Assembly (NCBI GenBank): GCA_013141495.1
Contig: JABFQV010000008.1
Span: forward strand, 1-64,000
Origin: Methylotenera sp.
GTDB taxonomy: Bacteria; Pseudomonadota; Gammaproteobacteria; Burkholderiales; Methylophilaceae
Reading direction: 5' to 3'
Length of the DNA stretch: 64,000 bases
Part shown: in pieces, positions 1 through 9,438 of the stretch
How the letters are laid out: every line of letters begins with the position of its first letter
Position numbering within the stretch: position 1 is the stretch's first letter
Notes under the pieces: generated by a model
What the model was told of the DNA's origin: nothing
Database searches by the model: none
The model's input: the letters and a program-made list of their open reading frames with translations, nothing else
Translations under genes and position numbers: made by a program

Positions 1-267
1 ATATTACATATAATAATTTAATTCATCAAAAAGTCAAATAAAACTGCTTCAATTTTGTGAATTATAAGCAAAATTCTAAGTTATCCTTGGGGTCAAAGTT
101 GCAATTTTTAATCGGCAAAGGTAATACTTTTTTTGAAAATATAAAAATAAAAAAGCGATCTTAAATGGCATTATTCGCCAAATAAAATTCACGTGAGACC
201 AAGTTAACTTATTGATTTTAATTATTATCCTTTTAAAATCATAATGTTACGCGCTGGAGGTTAGAAG
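1..267. other. AT-rich stretch without a recognisable gene
   Basis: No convincing coding frame, RNA gene or repeat is visible. The sequence is very rich in A and T compared with the rest of the window. It lies immediately upstream of a truncated tRNA sequence, so it may be the edge of a foreign insertion or degraded DNA, but nothing in it proves this. Confidence 0.5.
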
Positions 268-312
268 ATTCATAATCCTGGGGTCGAGGGTTCAAGTCCC
301 TCTTTCCCACCA
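268..312 (+). pseudogene. 3' part of a tRNA gene (CAT anticodon, Met-like), truncated
   Basis: The stretch shows an anticodon loop TTCATAA followed by the 3' stem half TCCTG, a GGGTC variable loop, a perfect T arm (GAGGG, loop TTCAAGT, CCCTC) and an acceptor 3' strand ending in encoded CCA. The 5' half is missing: no D arm and no matching 5' acceptor strand occur in the 75 bases upstream. The 5' anticodon stem preceding base 268 does not pair well with TCCTG. The acceptor strand also seems one base short. A 3' tRNA fragment of about 45 bases is the usual product of site-specific integration into a tRNA gene. A decayed tRNA is the alternative. Confidence 0.6.
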
Positions 313-318
313 ATAAAG

Positions 319-347
319 ACGCCCCTCTCGAGAGATTGGGGCGTTTT
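319..347 (+). terminator. Rho-independent terminator after the tRNA remnant
   Basis: ACGCCCC (319-325) pairs with GGGGCGT (338-344), with a 12-base loop that itself holds the palindrome TCTCGAGA. A run of T follows. Its position right after the CCA end suggests it is the original tRNA transcription terminator. Confidence 0.7.
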
Positions 348-819
348 CAATTGTGCGCAATGGGACACTAGCGGGGCAATTGGAGAAAATAACCAGCAAC
401 AACTCCACCCCACCGCTACACCCACCAACACCAACTCGTAATTAGTTATTTTTCACTGAATTCAAGACTTTTTTGAGCGTAACTACCCCACCAATGCCCC
501 GCGAGCCTCATTTACATTACTTTTATCTAATAGATAGAATAACTTACAAGATTAAACCGTAAGATACCAAGTCCGTAGTAGATATTTTTCACCGTGCAAG
601 CTTTGATTAAACCAACAGTGATAAAGGGTAAACCCTGGCAGCAATTGAGAAAAGAACCAATAGTCTTTTTTAATGTTATGTAGTTTCACACTAGAGGCAT
701 TTTGTTTATGCTTAACCACCACTGCAAATGGGTCGATGCTGATTAAAAAACTCAAATTGAACTGCTACGCGACATTAGCTGGAAATTACAGGTGGCGAGG
801 TAAGGCGCTCACTAAATAA
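348..819. other. Gap without a supported gene
   Basis: About 470 bases between the tRNA terminator and the first complete gene. A 67-codon minus-strand frame (552-755) exists, but its product has no recognisable motif and no clear ribosome binding site, so it is not called. A C-rich patch near 405-430 has no obvious function. This may be eroded DNA next to the tRNA-associated integration site. Confidence 0.4.
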
Positions 820-2178
820 TCACTTCATTACGCCAAATAAGTACAAAAATACCGCAAAAATAGCGATTGGCGCCACGATATTGTTAGTGAAGCGCCATAA
901 ATCATAGCCATTGCGATGCAGGTTTAGCTCTTCTTGTGAGTGGTTTTTTTTCATGAAATAGCCTGCAAAAATTGCCATGAATAAGCCGCCTAACGGCAAT
1001 AGTATGGTCGAGGTGAGCTTGTCTAGGGTTTCAAAGATATTAAGTCCGGAGATGATTTTTATTTCTTTCCATTCATTGAACGAAAGTAATACCGCTATGC
1101 CTAGCAACCAAACACTAATGCCAATTAACAAGGCGGCAGTTGTTCTTTTCATGGCTTTGTTTTCAACAATCCATGCGATGGCGGGTTCTACTAACGAGAT
1201 AGAAGATGACCAGGCGGCAAAGGCTACTAGCATGAAAAATAAGGTGCCAATGAAGTGACCCCCAGGCATGTGCCCAAAGGCAATAGGCAGGGTTTGAAAA
1301 ATCAAGCCAGGCCCTGCGGCGGCGGGTAGGTGATTGGCAAAAACCAAGGCATAAATTGCAAGCCCGACTAACAGCCCGAGCATTGTGTCTGCAATGGCAA
1401 TGTAAATGGTGGTGCGCGCAATTGAGATGTGGCGTTGTAAATAGGAACCATAGACCATGACGGCGCCCATGCCCAAGCTTAAAGAAAAAAAGGCATGACC
1501 TAAAGCCGTTAATACGACCGCTGGTGTGATTTTTCCAAAATCAGGGTTGAACATAAACTGTACGGCCAAGTGCATGTCACCTTCTGATAAGCTGTAGCCT
1601 AATAGCACAAGCAGTATCATGAATAATGCGGGGATCAAGATGTTGTTGGCTTTTTCTAAGCCTGAATTTACGCCACGCGCCACCACGCCCATGGTGAGTA
1701 GCATAAAAACGGTGTGCCAGAAAAGCAGTGTGACAGGTGAGGCGAGTAAGGCGTTAAAGTTAGCGATTGACTGAGGGCCTTCAATGCCCGCAAATGTGCC
1801 AATTGCCGCATAGTAGATGTAACTTAAAACCCAGCCACCGATGACGCTGTAAAAGCCAAGAATTAAAAGACCGGTGACCATGCCCATGCCACCTAGATAT
1901 TTCCAAGAACGTGAAACATTGGCTTCCGCTGCCAAGGCTTGCATGCCGTTGTATGGGTTTTTTTGCGCACGACGGCCAAGTAAAATTTCAGTCATCATCA
2001 GCGGAATGCCTACCAATAGAATGCATAGGATAAACACTAGAACAAAAGCACTGCCGCCATTAACGCCTATCATGTAGGGTAGTTTCCAGATGTTGCCCAA
2101 GCCAATGGCAGAGCCGGCGGTGGCTAACATGAATGTCCAGCGATTACCCCAGTGACTACGTTTGACGGGTAGGTTCAT
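820..2178 (-). CDS. Sodium-dependent transporter, NSS/SLC6 family
   Basis: A hydrophobic protein of 452 residues with about eleven or twelve membrane helices. It belongs to the bacterial neurotransmitter:sodium symporter family, which takes up amino acids or similar compounds with Na+. The family signature of the unwound first helix is clear (GLGNIWKLPY, about residues 27-36), and WGNR precedes helix 1 as usual. A TTG start 12 bases upstream is possible, but ATG at 2178 has a GAG-type ribosome binding site, so it was chosen. It lies in the same direction as the permease at 2324-3742, with a gap of about 145 bases. The substrate cannot be told from sequence; members such as MhsT and LeuT carry hydrophobic amino acids. 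Confidence 0.88.
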   Translation of the reverse strand: MNLPVKRSHWGNRWTFMLATAGSAIGLGNIWKLPYMIGVNGGSAFVLVFILCILLVGIPLMMTEILLGRRAQKNPYNGMQALAAEANVSRSWKYLGGMGMVTGLLILGFYSVIGGWVLSYIYYAAIGTFAGIEGPQSIANFNALLASPVTLLFWHTVFMLLTMGVVARGVNSGLEKANNILIPALFMILLVLLGYSLSEGDMHLAVQFMFNPDFGKITPAVVLTALGHAFFSLSLGMGAVMVYGSYLQRHISIARTTIYIAIADTMLGLLVGLAIYALVFANHLPAAAGPGLIFQTLPIAFGHMPGGHFIGTLFFMLVAFAAWSSSISLVEPAIAWIVENKAMKRTTAALLIGISVWLLGIAVLLSFNEWKEIKIISGLNIFETLDKLTSTILLPLGGLFMAIFAGYFMKKNHSQEELNLHRNGYDLWRFTNNIVAPIAIFAVFLYLFGVMK

Positions 2179-2323
2179 AATGGCTCTCAAATGCTATTTT
2201 TATGATAATAATTAATTTAAGACTTTTTAAAATCAAGATTAATGCTGCATGCAGAAAATCCCATACAAACGCTAAACTCAAAATAAAACATGGTAAATAA
2301 CAGTGGTATTTATATTGCACAGG

Positions 2324-3742
2324 TTATGAATTTAGTTTTTTGTGCTGTTTATTTAGTTTGCTGTGGTGCATGGAGTAGGCAAAATAAATGATGATGCCAG
2401 CTAATATCCACAAACCAAACCTAAGCCAAGTACTTGCTGGTAAAAATGTCATCAACGCACCACATGAAACTACGCCCAACACCGGAATTAAAGGGTTCCA
2501 CGGATTTTTAAATGGTCGATGAAGTTCAGGCTGGCGAATACGCAATACGATGACGCCAACACAAACCATAACAAAGCTGGCTAAAGTACCGATGTTTACA
2601 GTTTCTGCCAACTCGCCCAAAGGAATAAAACCGGCAACTAACGATACAATAAAACCGCACATTAAAATGATGCGTGTAGGCGTTTTTCGGTCTGGGTTAA
2701 CCTTTGAAAAAACAGGTGAGATCAAGCCATCTCGGCTCATAGCAAATAGGATACGGGTCAAGCCGTAAAGCAGAACCAGCAGCACTGTGATGAGCCCGGC
2801 AAGCACGCCTGTTGCAACTAAAGTAGATGACCAGGTGTGCCCGATCCTTGTTAATGCATAGGCTACTGGTGAAGATACGTTGAGTTCTGTATAAGATACG
2901 ATGCCAGTAAGTAAACCCGATACGACAATATAAACAATGGTGCAAAAGACGAGTGAGCTGAGCAATCCTATGGGTAAGTCGCGTTGAGGATTTTTTGCTT
3001 CTTCTGCGGCGGTAGAAACCGCATCAAAACCGAAATAGGCAAAGAACACTAAAGATGCGCCAGCTAATACGCCAATGTTTTTACCATTTTCTAAGGTGCT
3101 GAACCAGCCGAATGGCATGAATGGTTGCCAGTTATCTGTGTTGAGATGCGCGGAGGCTAAAGCAATAAAAATGGCGATGGTTGAGAGCTTAATAACTACG
3201 ATAATGTTATTAAAGCGCGCGCTTTCTTTAACGCCGATAATTAACAAAATAGTGAGTACCCAGATAATGGCAAATGCTGGCAGATTGATTACTCCGCCCA
3301 TGACTGGAGCTTTGGTAATGGCCTCAGGTAAATATATATTAAAGTTGCTCAGGGTATTGATAAAATAGCCGGCCCAGCCGTTAGCAACGGCAGCGGCACC
3401 AACGCCGTACTCCAGAAGCAGAATCCACCCCATTACCCATGCGATAAATTCGCCGAATGCTACATAGCTATAGCCATAAGCGCTACCAGAGCCACCGACT
3501 GAAGCGGCAAGCTCTGCATAAGCGAGCGCCGCAAAACCAGATGCAACCCCGGCGATAATGAAGGACAGCACTACAGCCGGACCAGATTGTGTTGCAGCGG
3601 CTATGCCAGTCAATACAAAAATACCGGTGCCAATTGCGCAGCCGATTCCCAAAAGTGCTAAGTCAAACGCTGAGAGGCACTTCTTTAGACCGCTGTCTGA
3701 ATGTGCGGTGATTGCTTTAGTGCGCAGAAGCTGCTTGAGCAT
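2324..3742 (-). CDS. Amino acid permease, APC superfamily (CAT/YfnA-like)
   Basis: A 472-residue inner-membrane protein with about twelve or more transmembrane helices. The helix-1 motif GIGCAIGTGIFVLTG and the later AALAYAELAA and GFDAVSTAAEEAKNP segments are typical of cationic-amino-acid-transporter-like members of the APC superfamily. It probably imports amino acids with protons. The ATG at 3742 gives the usual short cytoplasmic N-terminus before helix 1. It stands alone: 128 bases separate it from the aminopeptidase gene upstream. Together with the neighbouring aminopeptidase and NSS transporter it suggests peptide and amino-acid use, but no shared operator was seen. Confidence 0.88.
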   Translation of the reverse strand: MLKQLLRTKAITAHSDSGLKKCLSAFDLALLGIGCAIGTGIFVLTGIAAATQSGPAVVLSFIIAGVASGFAALAYAELAASVGGSGSAYGYSYVAFGEFIAWVMGWILLLEYGVGAAAVANGWAGYFINTLSNFNIYLPEAITKAPVMGGVINLPAFAIIWVLTILLIIGVKESARFNNIIVVIKLSTIAIFIALASAHLNTDNWQPFMPFGWFSTLENGKNIGVLAGASLVFFAYFGFDAVSTAAEEAKNPQRDLPIGLLSSLVFCTIVYIVVSGLLTGIVSYTELNVSSPVAYALTRIGHTWSSTLVATGVLAGLITVLLVLLYGLTRILFAMSRDGLISPVFSKVNPDRKTPTRIILMCGFIVSLVAGFIPLGELAETVNIGTLASFVMVCVGVIVLRIRQPELHRPFKNPWNPLIPVLGVVSCGALMTFLPASTWLRFGLWILAGIIIYFAYSMHHSKLNKQHKKLNS

Positions 3743-3870
3743 ACATGGTGTCCTTTTGAGTGCTTCTTAAAAAATATCAACGATTAAAAATAACGGTGAA
3801 TTAATTGCTAGCCAATCGTAAACATTAAAATAATGATGGTCAATGAAAACTCACTATAGTGTTTCAGATT

Positions 3871-5175
3871 TTAGCTATTGAACATGGCCTTAAGTGCCGC
3901 AATCATGTAACTATGGTCAAGAACTCCTGCGCTTTCTCTAATACTATGCATTGCCCACATTGGCGAACCTACATCAACACTGGGAATACCTAAGTTTGAT
4001 GCCACAATTGGGCCAATGGTACTGCCGCAGCCTAAATCTGTGCGGTGCGCATATTGCTGATAAGGCACATTTGCACGTTCACAAAGTTTAATAAAGCGCG
4101 CCGCCGTGTCAGCATTGGTTGAATAGCGCTGATTGGCATTGGTTTTGATGACAGGGCCATGGTTGACCAAGACATGGTGACAAGGCTCATAAGCATTGGG
4201 GTGGTTGGGATGGTAGGCGTGCGCCATGTCTGCACTGATAAAAAAGCTTTGCGCTAATGTGCGTAACCGCGCCTCTTCAGCCAAGCCGGTGCTGGCGGCA
4301 ATGCGATTGATGACATCGGATAAAAAGCTGCCGCTTGCACCAGATGCACTTTCGCTACCGACTTCTTCATGGTCAAACAGCGCGCAGATACTGGTTGCTT
4401 GTTGGTTTTTTGTGGCTAAAAGTGCGGTGACCGCCGCATGACATGAGGCCAAGTTATCCAGTTGGCTATTGGCGATAAACACTTGCTGAGCACCCCAGAA
4501 TACCCCTTTTTGCGTATCAAAAACATTGAACTCAAAGGTCAAAATATCTTTTACTTCGACTTCGAGAGCTTGCGCAATATAGGCTAAAAATTGTTTATCG
4601 GCTTCGATACCATCTTCGCTCTCGGCAAAAAGCAGTGGTAACTCAGTTTGTTTGTTGAGCTTTAAACCTTGATCATTCACCTCACGGTTCATGTGGATGG
4701 CTAAATTTGGCAAACGCATCAGCGCATCATCAAACTTCAACAACCTGATTTCATGACCATGTTCAGCCCGAATAGTAACGCGCCCGGCAATACTTAAATC
4801 GCGGTCAGTAAATGTGGCTAAAATCGGCCCGCCATAGACTTCAACGCCAATTCTCACCAAACCATTGCTAGCAAATGCCGCTTGTGGTTTGAGTCGCAGC
4901 CCAGGTGAATCGGTATGTGCGCCAACGATGCGTAGCCCGGTATTGGGTAGTGGTTGCTCACCAAGCGTGAAGGCAATAATCGATGCACCAGCACGCGTTA
5001 CAAAATAACTTCCCCCAGTTGTAAGCTGCCAAGTTTTCGTTTCATCAAGTCGGGTAAACCCTTGACTGAGCAGTCGCTGTTTAACATTATTAACCGCATG
5101 CCACGGGCTAGGGCTTGCATCAATAAAGCTGAGCAAGTCTTGGGCTTGTGTGCGAACTTCGGCTGAGATATTCAT
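3871..5175 (-). CDS. apeB: M18 family aminopeptidase
   Basis: A 434-residue cytosolic zinc aminopeptidase of the M18 family (aspartyl aminopeptidase/ApeB type), which trims N-terminal, preferably acidic, residues from peptides. The first zinc ligand segment VGAHTDSPGLRLKP, the DHEEVGSESASG motif with the catalytic Glu pair, and SADMAHAYHPN and RTDLGCGSTIGP near the end are all intact. Length matches the family (about 430). It starts 17 bases after the end of hemF, on the same strand, so it is probably the last gene of the purine/haem operon. The ribosome binding site is weak, which fits translation from a polycistronic message. Confidence 0.93.
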   Translation of the reverse strand: MNISAEVRTQAQDLLSFIDASPSPWHAVNNVKQRLLSQGFTRLDETKTWQLTTGGSYFVTRAGASIIAFTLGEQPLPNTGLRIVGAHTDSPGLRLKPQAAFASNGLVRIGVEVYGGPILATFTDRDLSIAGRVTIRAEHGHEIRLLKFDDALMRLPNLAIHMNREVNDQGLKLNKQTELPLLFAESEDGIEADKQFLAYIAQALEVEVKDILTFEFNVFDTQKGVFWGAQQVFIANSQLDNLASCHAAVTALLATKNQQATSICALFDHEEVGSESASGASGSFLSDVINRIAASTGLAEEARLRTLAQSFFISADMAHAYHPNHPNAYEPCHHVLVNHGPVIKTNANQRYSTNADTAARFIKLCERANVPYQQYAHRTDLGCGSTIGPIVASNLGIPSVDVGSPMWAMHSIRESAGVLDHSYMIAALKAMFNS

Positions 5176-5192
5176 GATGGTGATGGATTGAG

Positions 5193-6095
5193 CTAGAGCC
5201 AGTCTTTTTCAATCAAAAAGTCTGTATAAAGTTTTGATTCCGGGCTACCAACTTCGGGTTTCCAGTCGTAACGCCATTTTACGATGGGCGGCATCGATAG
5301 CAAAATCGACTCAGTGCGACCATTAGACTGCAAGCCAAATAAGGTGCCACGGTCGTACACCAGATTAAATTCCACATAACGCCCACGTCTGTAAGCTTGG
5401 AAATCGCGTTCGCGCTCGCCATAGGGCGTGTCTTTGCGGCGTTGCACAATTGGCAAGTAGGCTTGCAAAAAGCTGTCACCCACAGCACGGTGAAACGCAA
5501 AGCTACGTTCGAAACCTAACTCGTTGAAGTCATCATAGAAAATACCGCCGATGCCACGCGGCTCTTGACGGTGTTTAAGGTAAAAGTACTCGTCACACTC
5601 TTTTTTAAATTTTGGGTAGTAAGCTGGATCGAAGGCATCCAAGGCGGTTTTATTGGTACGATGAAAATGCTCTGCATCCTCTTCAAAGCCATAATAAGGT
5701 GTTAGATCCATGCCGCCGCCAAACCACCAAATATCCTCCTCAGCCTCGTTTGGCGCTTTCGCCACAAAAAATCGTACATTCATGTGTACGGTAGGAATGT
5801 ACGGATTGCGCGGGTGAAAAACCAGTGATACGCCCATCGCCTCCCATGCGCGGCCTGCGGCTTCAGGGTGTGCGGCACTGGCAGAAGGTGGCAGTTTATT
5901 GCCCAGTACGTGAGAAAACCCCACGCCGGCGCGTTCAAATACATTGCCTTCTTCCAGCAAGCAAGAAGTACCGCCGCCGCCTTCGGGGCGTTGCCAGCTA
6001 TCTTGCAGAAAATTTTTGCCATCAACCAACTCAACGGCTTCTACGATCTTTGCTTGCAGGTTTTGTAAATAACTTAGTACGTCTTGGGTATTCAT
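5193..6095 (-). CDS. hemF: Oxygen-dependent coproporphyrinogen III oxidase
   Basis: The 300-residue cytosolic enzyme that oxidatively decarboxylates coproporphyrinogen III to protoporphyrinogen IX with O2, a late step of haem synthesis. Family hallmarks are present: [18 protein letters not shown], the [13 protein letters not shown] segment, the [16 protein letters not shown] motif, and the C-terminal [13 protein letters not shown] and LSMPP segments. Length is standard. A GAGG ribosome binding site lies six bases before the ATG. It follows purD by 16 bases and precedes apeB by 17 bases, so co-transcription is likely. The many cytochromes encoded elsewhere in the window are consistent with a steady need for haem. 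Confidence 0.97.
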   Translation of the reverse strand: MNTQDVLSYLQNLQAKIVEAVELVDGKNFLQDSWQRPEGGGGTSCLLEEGNVFERAGVGFSHVLGNKLPPSASAAHPEAAGRAWEAMGVSLVFHPRNPYIPTVHMNVRFFVAKAPNEAEEDIWWFGGGMDLTPYYGFEEDAEHFHRTNKTALDAFDPAYYPKFKKECDEYFYLKHRQEPRGIGGIFYDDFNELGFERSFAFHRAVGDSFLQAYLPIVQRRKDTPYGERERDFQAYRRGRYVEFNLVYDRGTLFGLQSNGRTESILLSMPPIVKWRYDWKPEVGSPESKLYTDFLIEKDWL

Positions 6096-6111
6096 GATTG
6101 ACCTCTACGGC

Positions 6112-7380
6112 TTAGCCTTTAATGGCACGGTAGCCAATGTCGGTACGGAATTGTGCGCCGTTGAATTTGATTTCTTTTGTTATTTTATAGGCTTGCTGTT
6201 GCGCAAATTTTACTGTTTCACCCAAGGCTGTTACGCAAAGTACACGGCCGCCACTGGTGACTACTTTGCCATCTTTTAGCGTTGTGCCGGCGTGAAATAC
6301 ATGCGCATCTACTAAGTTTTTAGGCAAGCCTGTAATTTCATCACCTAACTTTGGCGTTTCTGGGTAATTAGCAGATGCCATTACCACGCCTAATGCAAAA
6401 CGTCTATCCCACTCAGCCTCAGCACGGTCTAGTGTGCCATTGACTGCATGTTCCATCAGCGCGACTAAATCACTTTTTAAACGCATCATAATTGGCTGCG
6501 TTTCTGGGTCACCCATGCGGCAGTTAAACTCTAACGTTTTGACATTGCCATTTGGGCTGATCATTAAGCCTGCATATAAAAAGCCTGTGTATGGAATGCC
6601 ATCTTTTGCCATGCCTTCAACCGTAGGTTTGATAATTTCGCGCATGACTTTTGCGTGAATTTCAGGCGTAACCACTGGTGCGGGTGAGTAAGCGCCCATG
6701 CCACCGGTGTTGGGGCCAAGGTCCGCGTCTAATAAGCGTTTGTGATCCTGACTTGTGGCAAGGGCTAAGATATTTTTGCCATCCACCATCACCATAAAGC
6801 TCGCTTCTTCACCTTGCAAAAACTCTTCAATCACAACACGTGCGCCGGCCGCACCTAGTTTGTTATCTTCGAGCATGGCGTCGATTGCAGCGTGGGCTTC
6901 GTCATCTCTCATGGCAACCACCACACCTTTGCCAGCGGCCAAGCCATCCGCTTTAATCACAATCGGCGCACCTTGCTGGCTCACATAATCATGCGCCAGT
7001 TTGGCGTCAGTAAAAGTGGCATAAGCCGCAGTGGGGATGTTGTGGCGCACCATAAAGGCTTTGGCAAAATCTTTGCTAGATTCCAATTGCGCAGCGGCTT
7101 GGGTGGGGCCGAAAATCTTGAGGCCTGCCGCGCGAAAGGCATCGACCACACCCTGAGATAGCGGTGCTTCAGGGCCGACAATGGTGAGATGAATTTTTTC
7201 ATCCTGCGCAAACTTTACTAAATCAGCCACCGCAGTAATCGGCACATTCATCATATCTGGGTTAATTGCAGTGCCAGCATTGCCAGGCGCCACATAGACG
7301 CGGCTGACTTCTTTATTGTGGGTGACTTTCCACGCGAGCGCATGTTCACGACCGCCACTGCCGATGACTAATATTTTCAT
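6112..7380 (-). CDS. purD: Phosphoribosylamine-glycine ligase (GAR synthetase)
   Basis: A 422-residue ATP-grasp enzyme of purine synthesis that joins phosphoribosylamine and glycine to give GAR. The N-terminal GSGGREHAL motif, the IKADGLAAGKGV ATP-grasp segment and LEFNCRMGDPETQ near residues 290-305 are all intact. ATG at 7380 is preferred over GTG at 7386 because GGAGGGG sits at correct spacing before the ATG but would touch the GTG. In related bacteria purD commonly follows purH closely. Here two unrelated genes (7428-9418) stand between them, and purD is 47 bases downstream of the second. Confidence 0.97.
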   Translation of the reverse strand: MKILVIGSGGREHALAWKVTHNKEVSRVYVAPGNAGTAINPDMMNVPITAVADLVKFAQDEKIHLTIVGPEAPLSQGVVDAFRAAGLKIFGPTQAAAQLESSKDFAKAFMVRHNIPTAAYATFTDAKLAHDYVSQQGAPIVIKADGLAAGKGVVVAMRDDEAHAAIDAMLEDNKLGAAGARVVIEEFLQGEEASFMVMVDGKNILALATSQDHKRLLDADLGPNTGGMGAYSPAPVVTPEIHAKVMREIIKPTVEGMAKDGIPYTGFLYAGLMISPNGNVKTLEFNCRMGDPETQPIMMRLKSDLVALMEHAVNGTLDRAEAEWDRRFALGVVMASANYPETPKLGDEITGLPKNLVDAHVFHAGTTLKDGKVVTSGGRVLCVTALGETVKFAQQQAYKITKEIKFNGAQFRTDIGYRAIKG

Positions 7381-7427
7381 TACCACCCCTCCATCAGGAG
7401 CTATTTTTTTAATTAAGATTGTGGCGA

Positions 7428-8009
7428 TTAACTCAATAATTCTTTGAGATAGATTTTTTCGCCATTTGAAATTTCACGCTTATATGCTTTATCTGGTGCT
7501 GTTTTAGTCAATTTTTCTGGTTTGGCTACTGTTGTTGTTTTATTTAATGATGTTGGTTTCCCGCCCCATAAAACAATGTAACGCTCATCTGTAATCATTA
7601 ATTTCAGTGCGTGAAACTCTTCAATAAGAGCGATAGCATAATGTACAAATTGACGTGTGCTTTTGAATTGATTGGCGTAGCCAGTTGGGTTGTTAGATTT
7701 TAAATCAATATAAATTACAGTGAGTTTGTCATTGCGAACTAAAAAAATTACGTTATCACAAGCGCAATGATGTCCATGCTTGGCATTGCTGTTATCACTG
7801 ACGGCTAGCAATGGAGACATTTTTGCTAACTTACCACGCCCTTTATCTGGGTTTATTGAAATCCAATCTCCATTAGGAGTGGTTAAAGTAACTTTTCTGA
7901 GCTTGGCTGACACATCAGTTTCTTCAATTAAAATGTGAGCATGTTGGTCGCCGCGATAAGTTACACAAGAAAGAGACTCCCTCAGCTTGTCTATCTTAGC
8001 TGACAGCAT
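7428..8009 (-). CDS. Small PD-(D/E)XK-like nuclease, partner of the upstream ATPase
   Basis: A 193-residue protein with no family name that I recognise. Around residues 82-116 it has an Asp (D85) just before a beta strand, a second strand ending in IDLKS (D102, K104), and a Gln on the following helix (Q114). This is the spacing of a PD-(D/E)XK nuclease core, with Asp in place of the usual Glu. A KHGHHCAC patch (residues 77-84) adds His and Cys residues that could bind metal. The ATG shares a base with the stop of the ATPase gene (TGATG), with GGTGAG just upstream, so the two are translationally coupled and probably act together. The nuclease role is inference; catalysis is not proven. Confidence 0.6.
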   Translation of the reverse strand: MLSAKIDKLRESLSCVTYRGDQHAHILIEETDVSAKLRKVTLTTPNGDWISINPDKGRGKLAKMSPLLAVSDNSNAKHGHHCACDNVIFLVRNDKLTVIYIDLKSNNPTGYANQFKSTRQFVHYAIALIEEFHALKLMITDERYIVLWGGKPTSLNKTTTVAKPEKLTKTAPDKAYKREISNGEKIYLKELLS

Positions 8010-9418
8010 CAAAGCTCACCGCCATATAGAATGTCATTCTGAATGGAGTTCATATCTTCAATCGTGGTGTCGAAAGTGATTACTTCTATACCTATATCAG
8101 CTTGTATTTTTGCAGGTATCAAGGTGTTTATTTTGGTGGCTTTTGTTTCACCTGAAGCAGGTTTTGTTATGACTCCAGTGGTATAAAGTCGAACACGCTC
8201 AGGACTAAGTAACTCTTCATCATCGTATTTGTAACGTGTTTGCATCGCTTGAGTATGATCGGTTTTTTGCGCCAACATAATAAGCGTGTTGAACTCTTTA
8301 ACTAAGTAGTCACTATGTGTAGTTACAAAAACTTTAATGCCAGCATTGACCATACGCGCGACAAGCCTTGCTAATGCACGTTGGTTTTTAGGGTGTAAAT
8401 TGAGTTCTGGTTCGTCGATAATAAACACATCACCAGATTTTGCCTTACAGCGCAGATAAAAACCAATATCGAGTAACGCACGCACACAACTTGATGATTC
8501 GCCCATTGAGAAGCTTGGTTTTCCGTTACCCCTTGGCTTGTAAACAAGACCTCTGTCTTTTATTACTTTGTAACTCCCACCAATAAGCCCGTCAAAAGAG
8601 GTTAGGAGCGCTGGATTTTCAATAGCTAGCTCACCTATGTCTTTATCGAAGTCCTCTAGTTGACGAATGAAGTCCACGTTATCACGCACTGGCCAAGCAT
8701 AGCTATCAGAACCAGCTTGCATGCGTTGGTGGAGTAAAAACGGATTTTTTTGCAACTCCTTCGCGTCCAGCGTTCTAAGCGCTTCAACCATTCCCGTGCG
8801 AGCAAAATCTAATTCTTTGAGAAAAATTGCCGCTCCAGTACGTTCAGCACTAGCAATAAAGGTGTTGGGCAGGTAGGGAGAGAAAACAATTTCTGCGATT
8901 GCATCGCTAAGAAATTCTGATAAAGCCCAAATATCCAAGCCATCATCTGCTATAAGAACTTTAAGTAAGTCGCTATCTTTTTCCTTACTTATCGTAGCCA
9001 AAACTTTACCATCTGACCCACTTTTGATAGGGCGCTCAAAAGCTCTTTGCGTGAAGTCAATACTTTCTGAAACAGTCACTTTAATCTGAGCATTCTCAAA
9101 GTAAACTGGGTCGGCTGCAAAAACATCTGGCAATTGCTTTACGTATCGTTTACTAACTGCTTCGAGGTACGTATTCAATTTCCCAGAAAAAATTTCCTTT
9201 AAATCGAATTGATAAGTCTGTTCTTTTGCAGAGTCAGCTGCCTTAATCAGTGATATTAGTTCGGTACGTAAAAGTCTGCGCCAACTGCGTAAAAAACCAT
9301 ACACAGCGTATGTGGCATAAGTTTTACCAGTGTTATTCTCACCACAGATAATAGTTAAGTCAGCGAGTTCTAACTCAGCCTCATCCAGTAGCCCAAGCTT
9401 TTCAAATTTGAATTTCAT
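8009..9418 (-). CDS. AAA15/OLD-like SMC-type ATPase, likely defence component
   Basis: A 469-residue cytosolic ATPase of the ABC/SMC-like AAA15-AAA21 group used in many defence systems (OLD, Septu, PARIS, RloA types). Walker A is GENNTGKT (residues 26-33), the signature-like SMGESSS is near 304-310, Walker B is VFIIDEPELNLHP (331-343), and the switch-like VTTHSDYLV is at 365-373. The middle 45-300 is unlike anything I can name, and no TOPRIM or other effector domain is visible after the ATPase. ATG at 9418 with GGAG before it is preferred to GTG at 9424. It begins 20 bases after purH and is coupled to the small nuclease-like gene, so the pair rides inside the purine operon. Confidence 0.8.
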   Translation of the reverse strand: MKFKFEKLGLLDEAELELADLTIICGENNTGKTYATYAVYGFLRSWRRLLRTELISLIKAADSAKEQTYQFDLKEIFSGKLNTYLEAVSKRYVKQLPDVFAADPVYFENAQIKVTVSESIDFTQRAFERPIKSGSDGKVLATISKEKDSDLLKVLIADDGLDIWALSEFLSDAIAEIVFSPYLPNTFIASAERTGAAIFLKELDFARTGMVEALRTLDAKELQKNPFLLHQRMQAGSDSYAWPVRDNVDFIRQLEDFDKDIGELAIENPALLTSFDGLIGGSYKVIKDRGLVYKPRGNGKPSFSMGESSSCVRALLDIGFYLRCKAKSGDVFIIDEPELNLHPKNQRALARLVARMVNAGIKVFVTTHSDYLVKEFNTLIMLAQKTDHTQAMQTRYKYDDEELLSPERVRLYTTGVITKPASGETKATKINTLIPAKIQADIGIEVITFDTTIEDMNSIQNDILYGGEL

Positions 9419-9438
9419 TCTCACTCCAACCCTTTAAT

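Noticed and set aside
552-755. 67-codon minus-strand frame in the left gap
   Set aside because: No recognisable motif, no clear ribosome binding site and an AT-rich decayed setting; it could be chance.
8009-9418. Reading the ATPase as a full OLD nuclease, PtuA (Septu) or AriA (PARIS)
   Set aside because: No TOPRIM domain follows the ATPase, and the partner has neither an HNH motif (PtuB) nor the size and pattern of AriB; only the general ATPase class is supported.
7428-9418. Toxin-antitoxin reading of the coupled pair
   Set aside because: Both genes are too large and the ATPase carries full SMC-type motifs; no antitoxin-like DNA-binding domain is visible.
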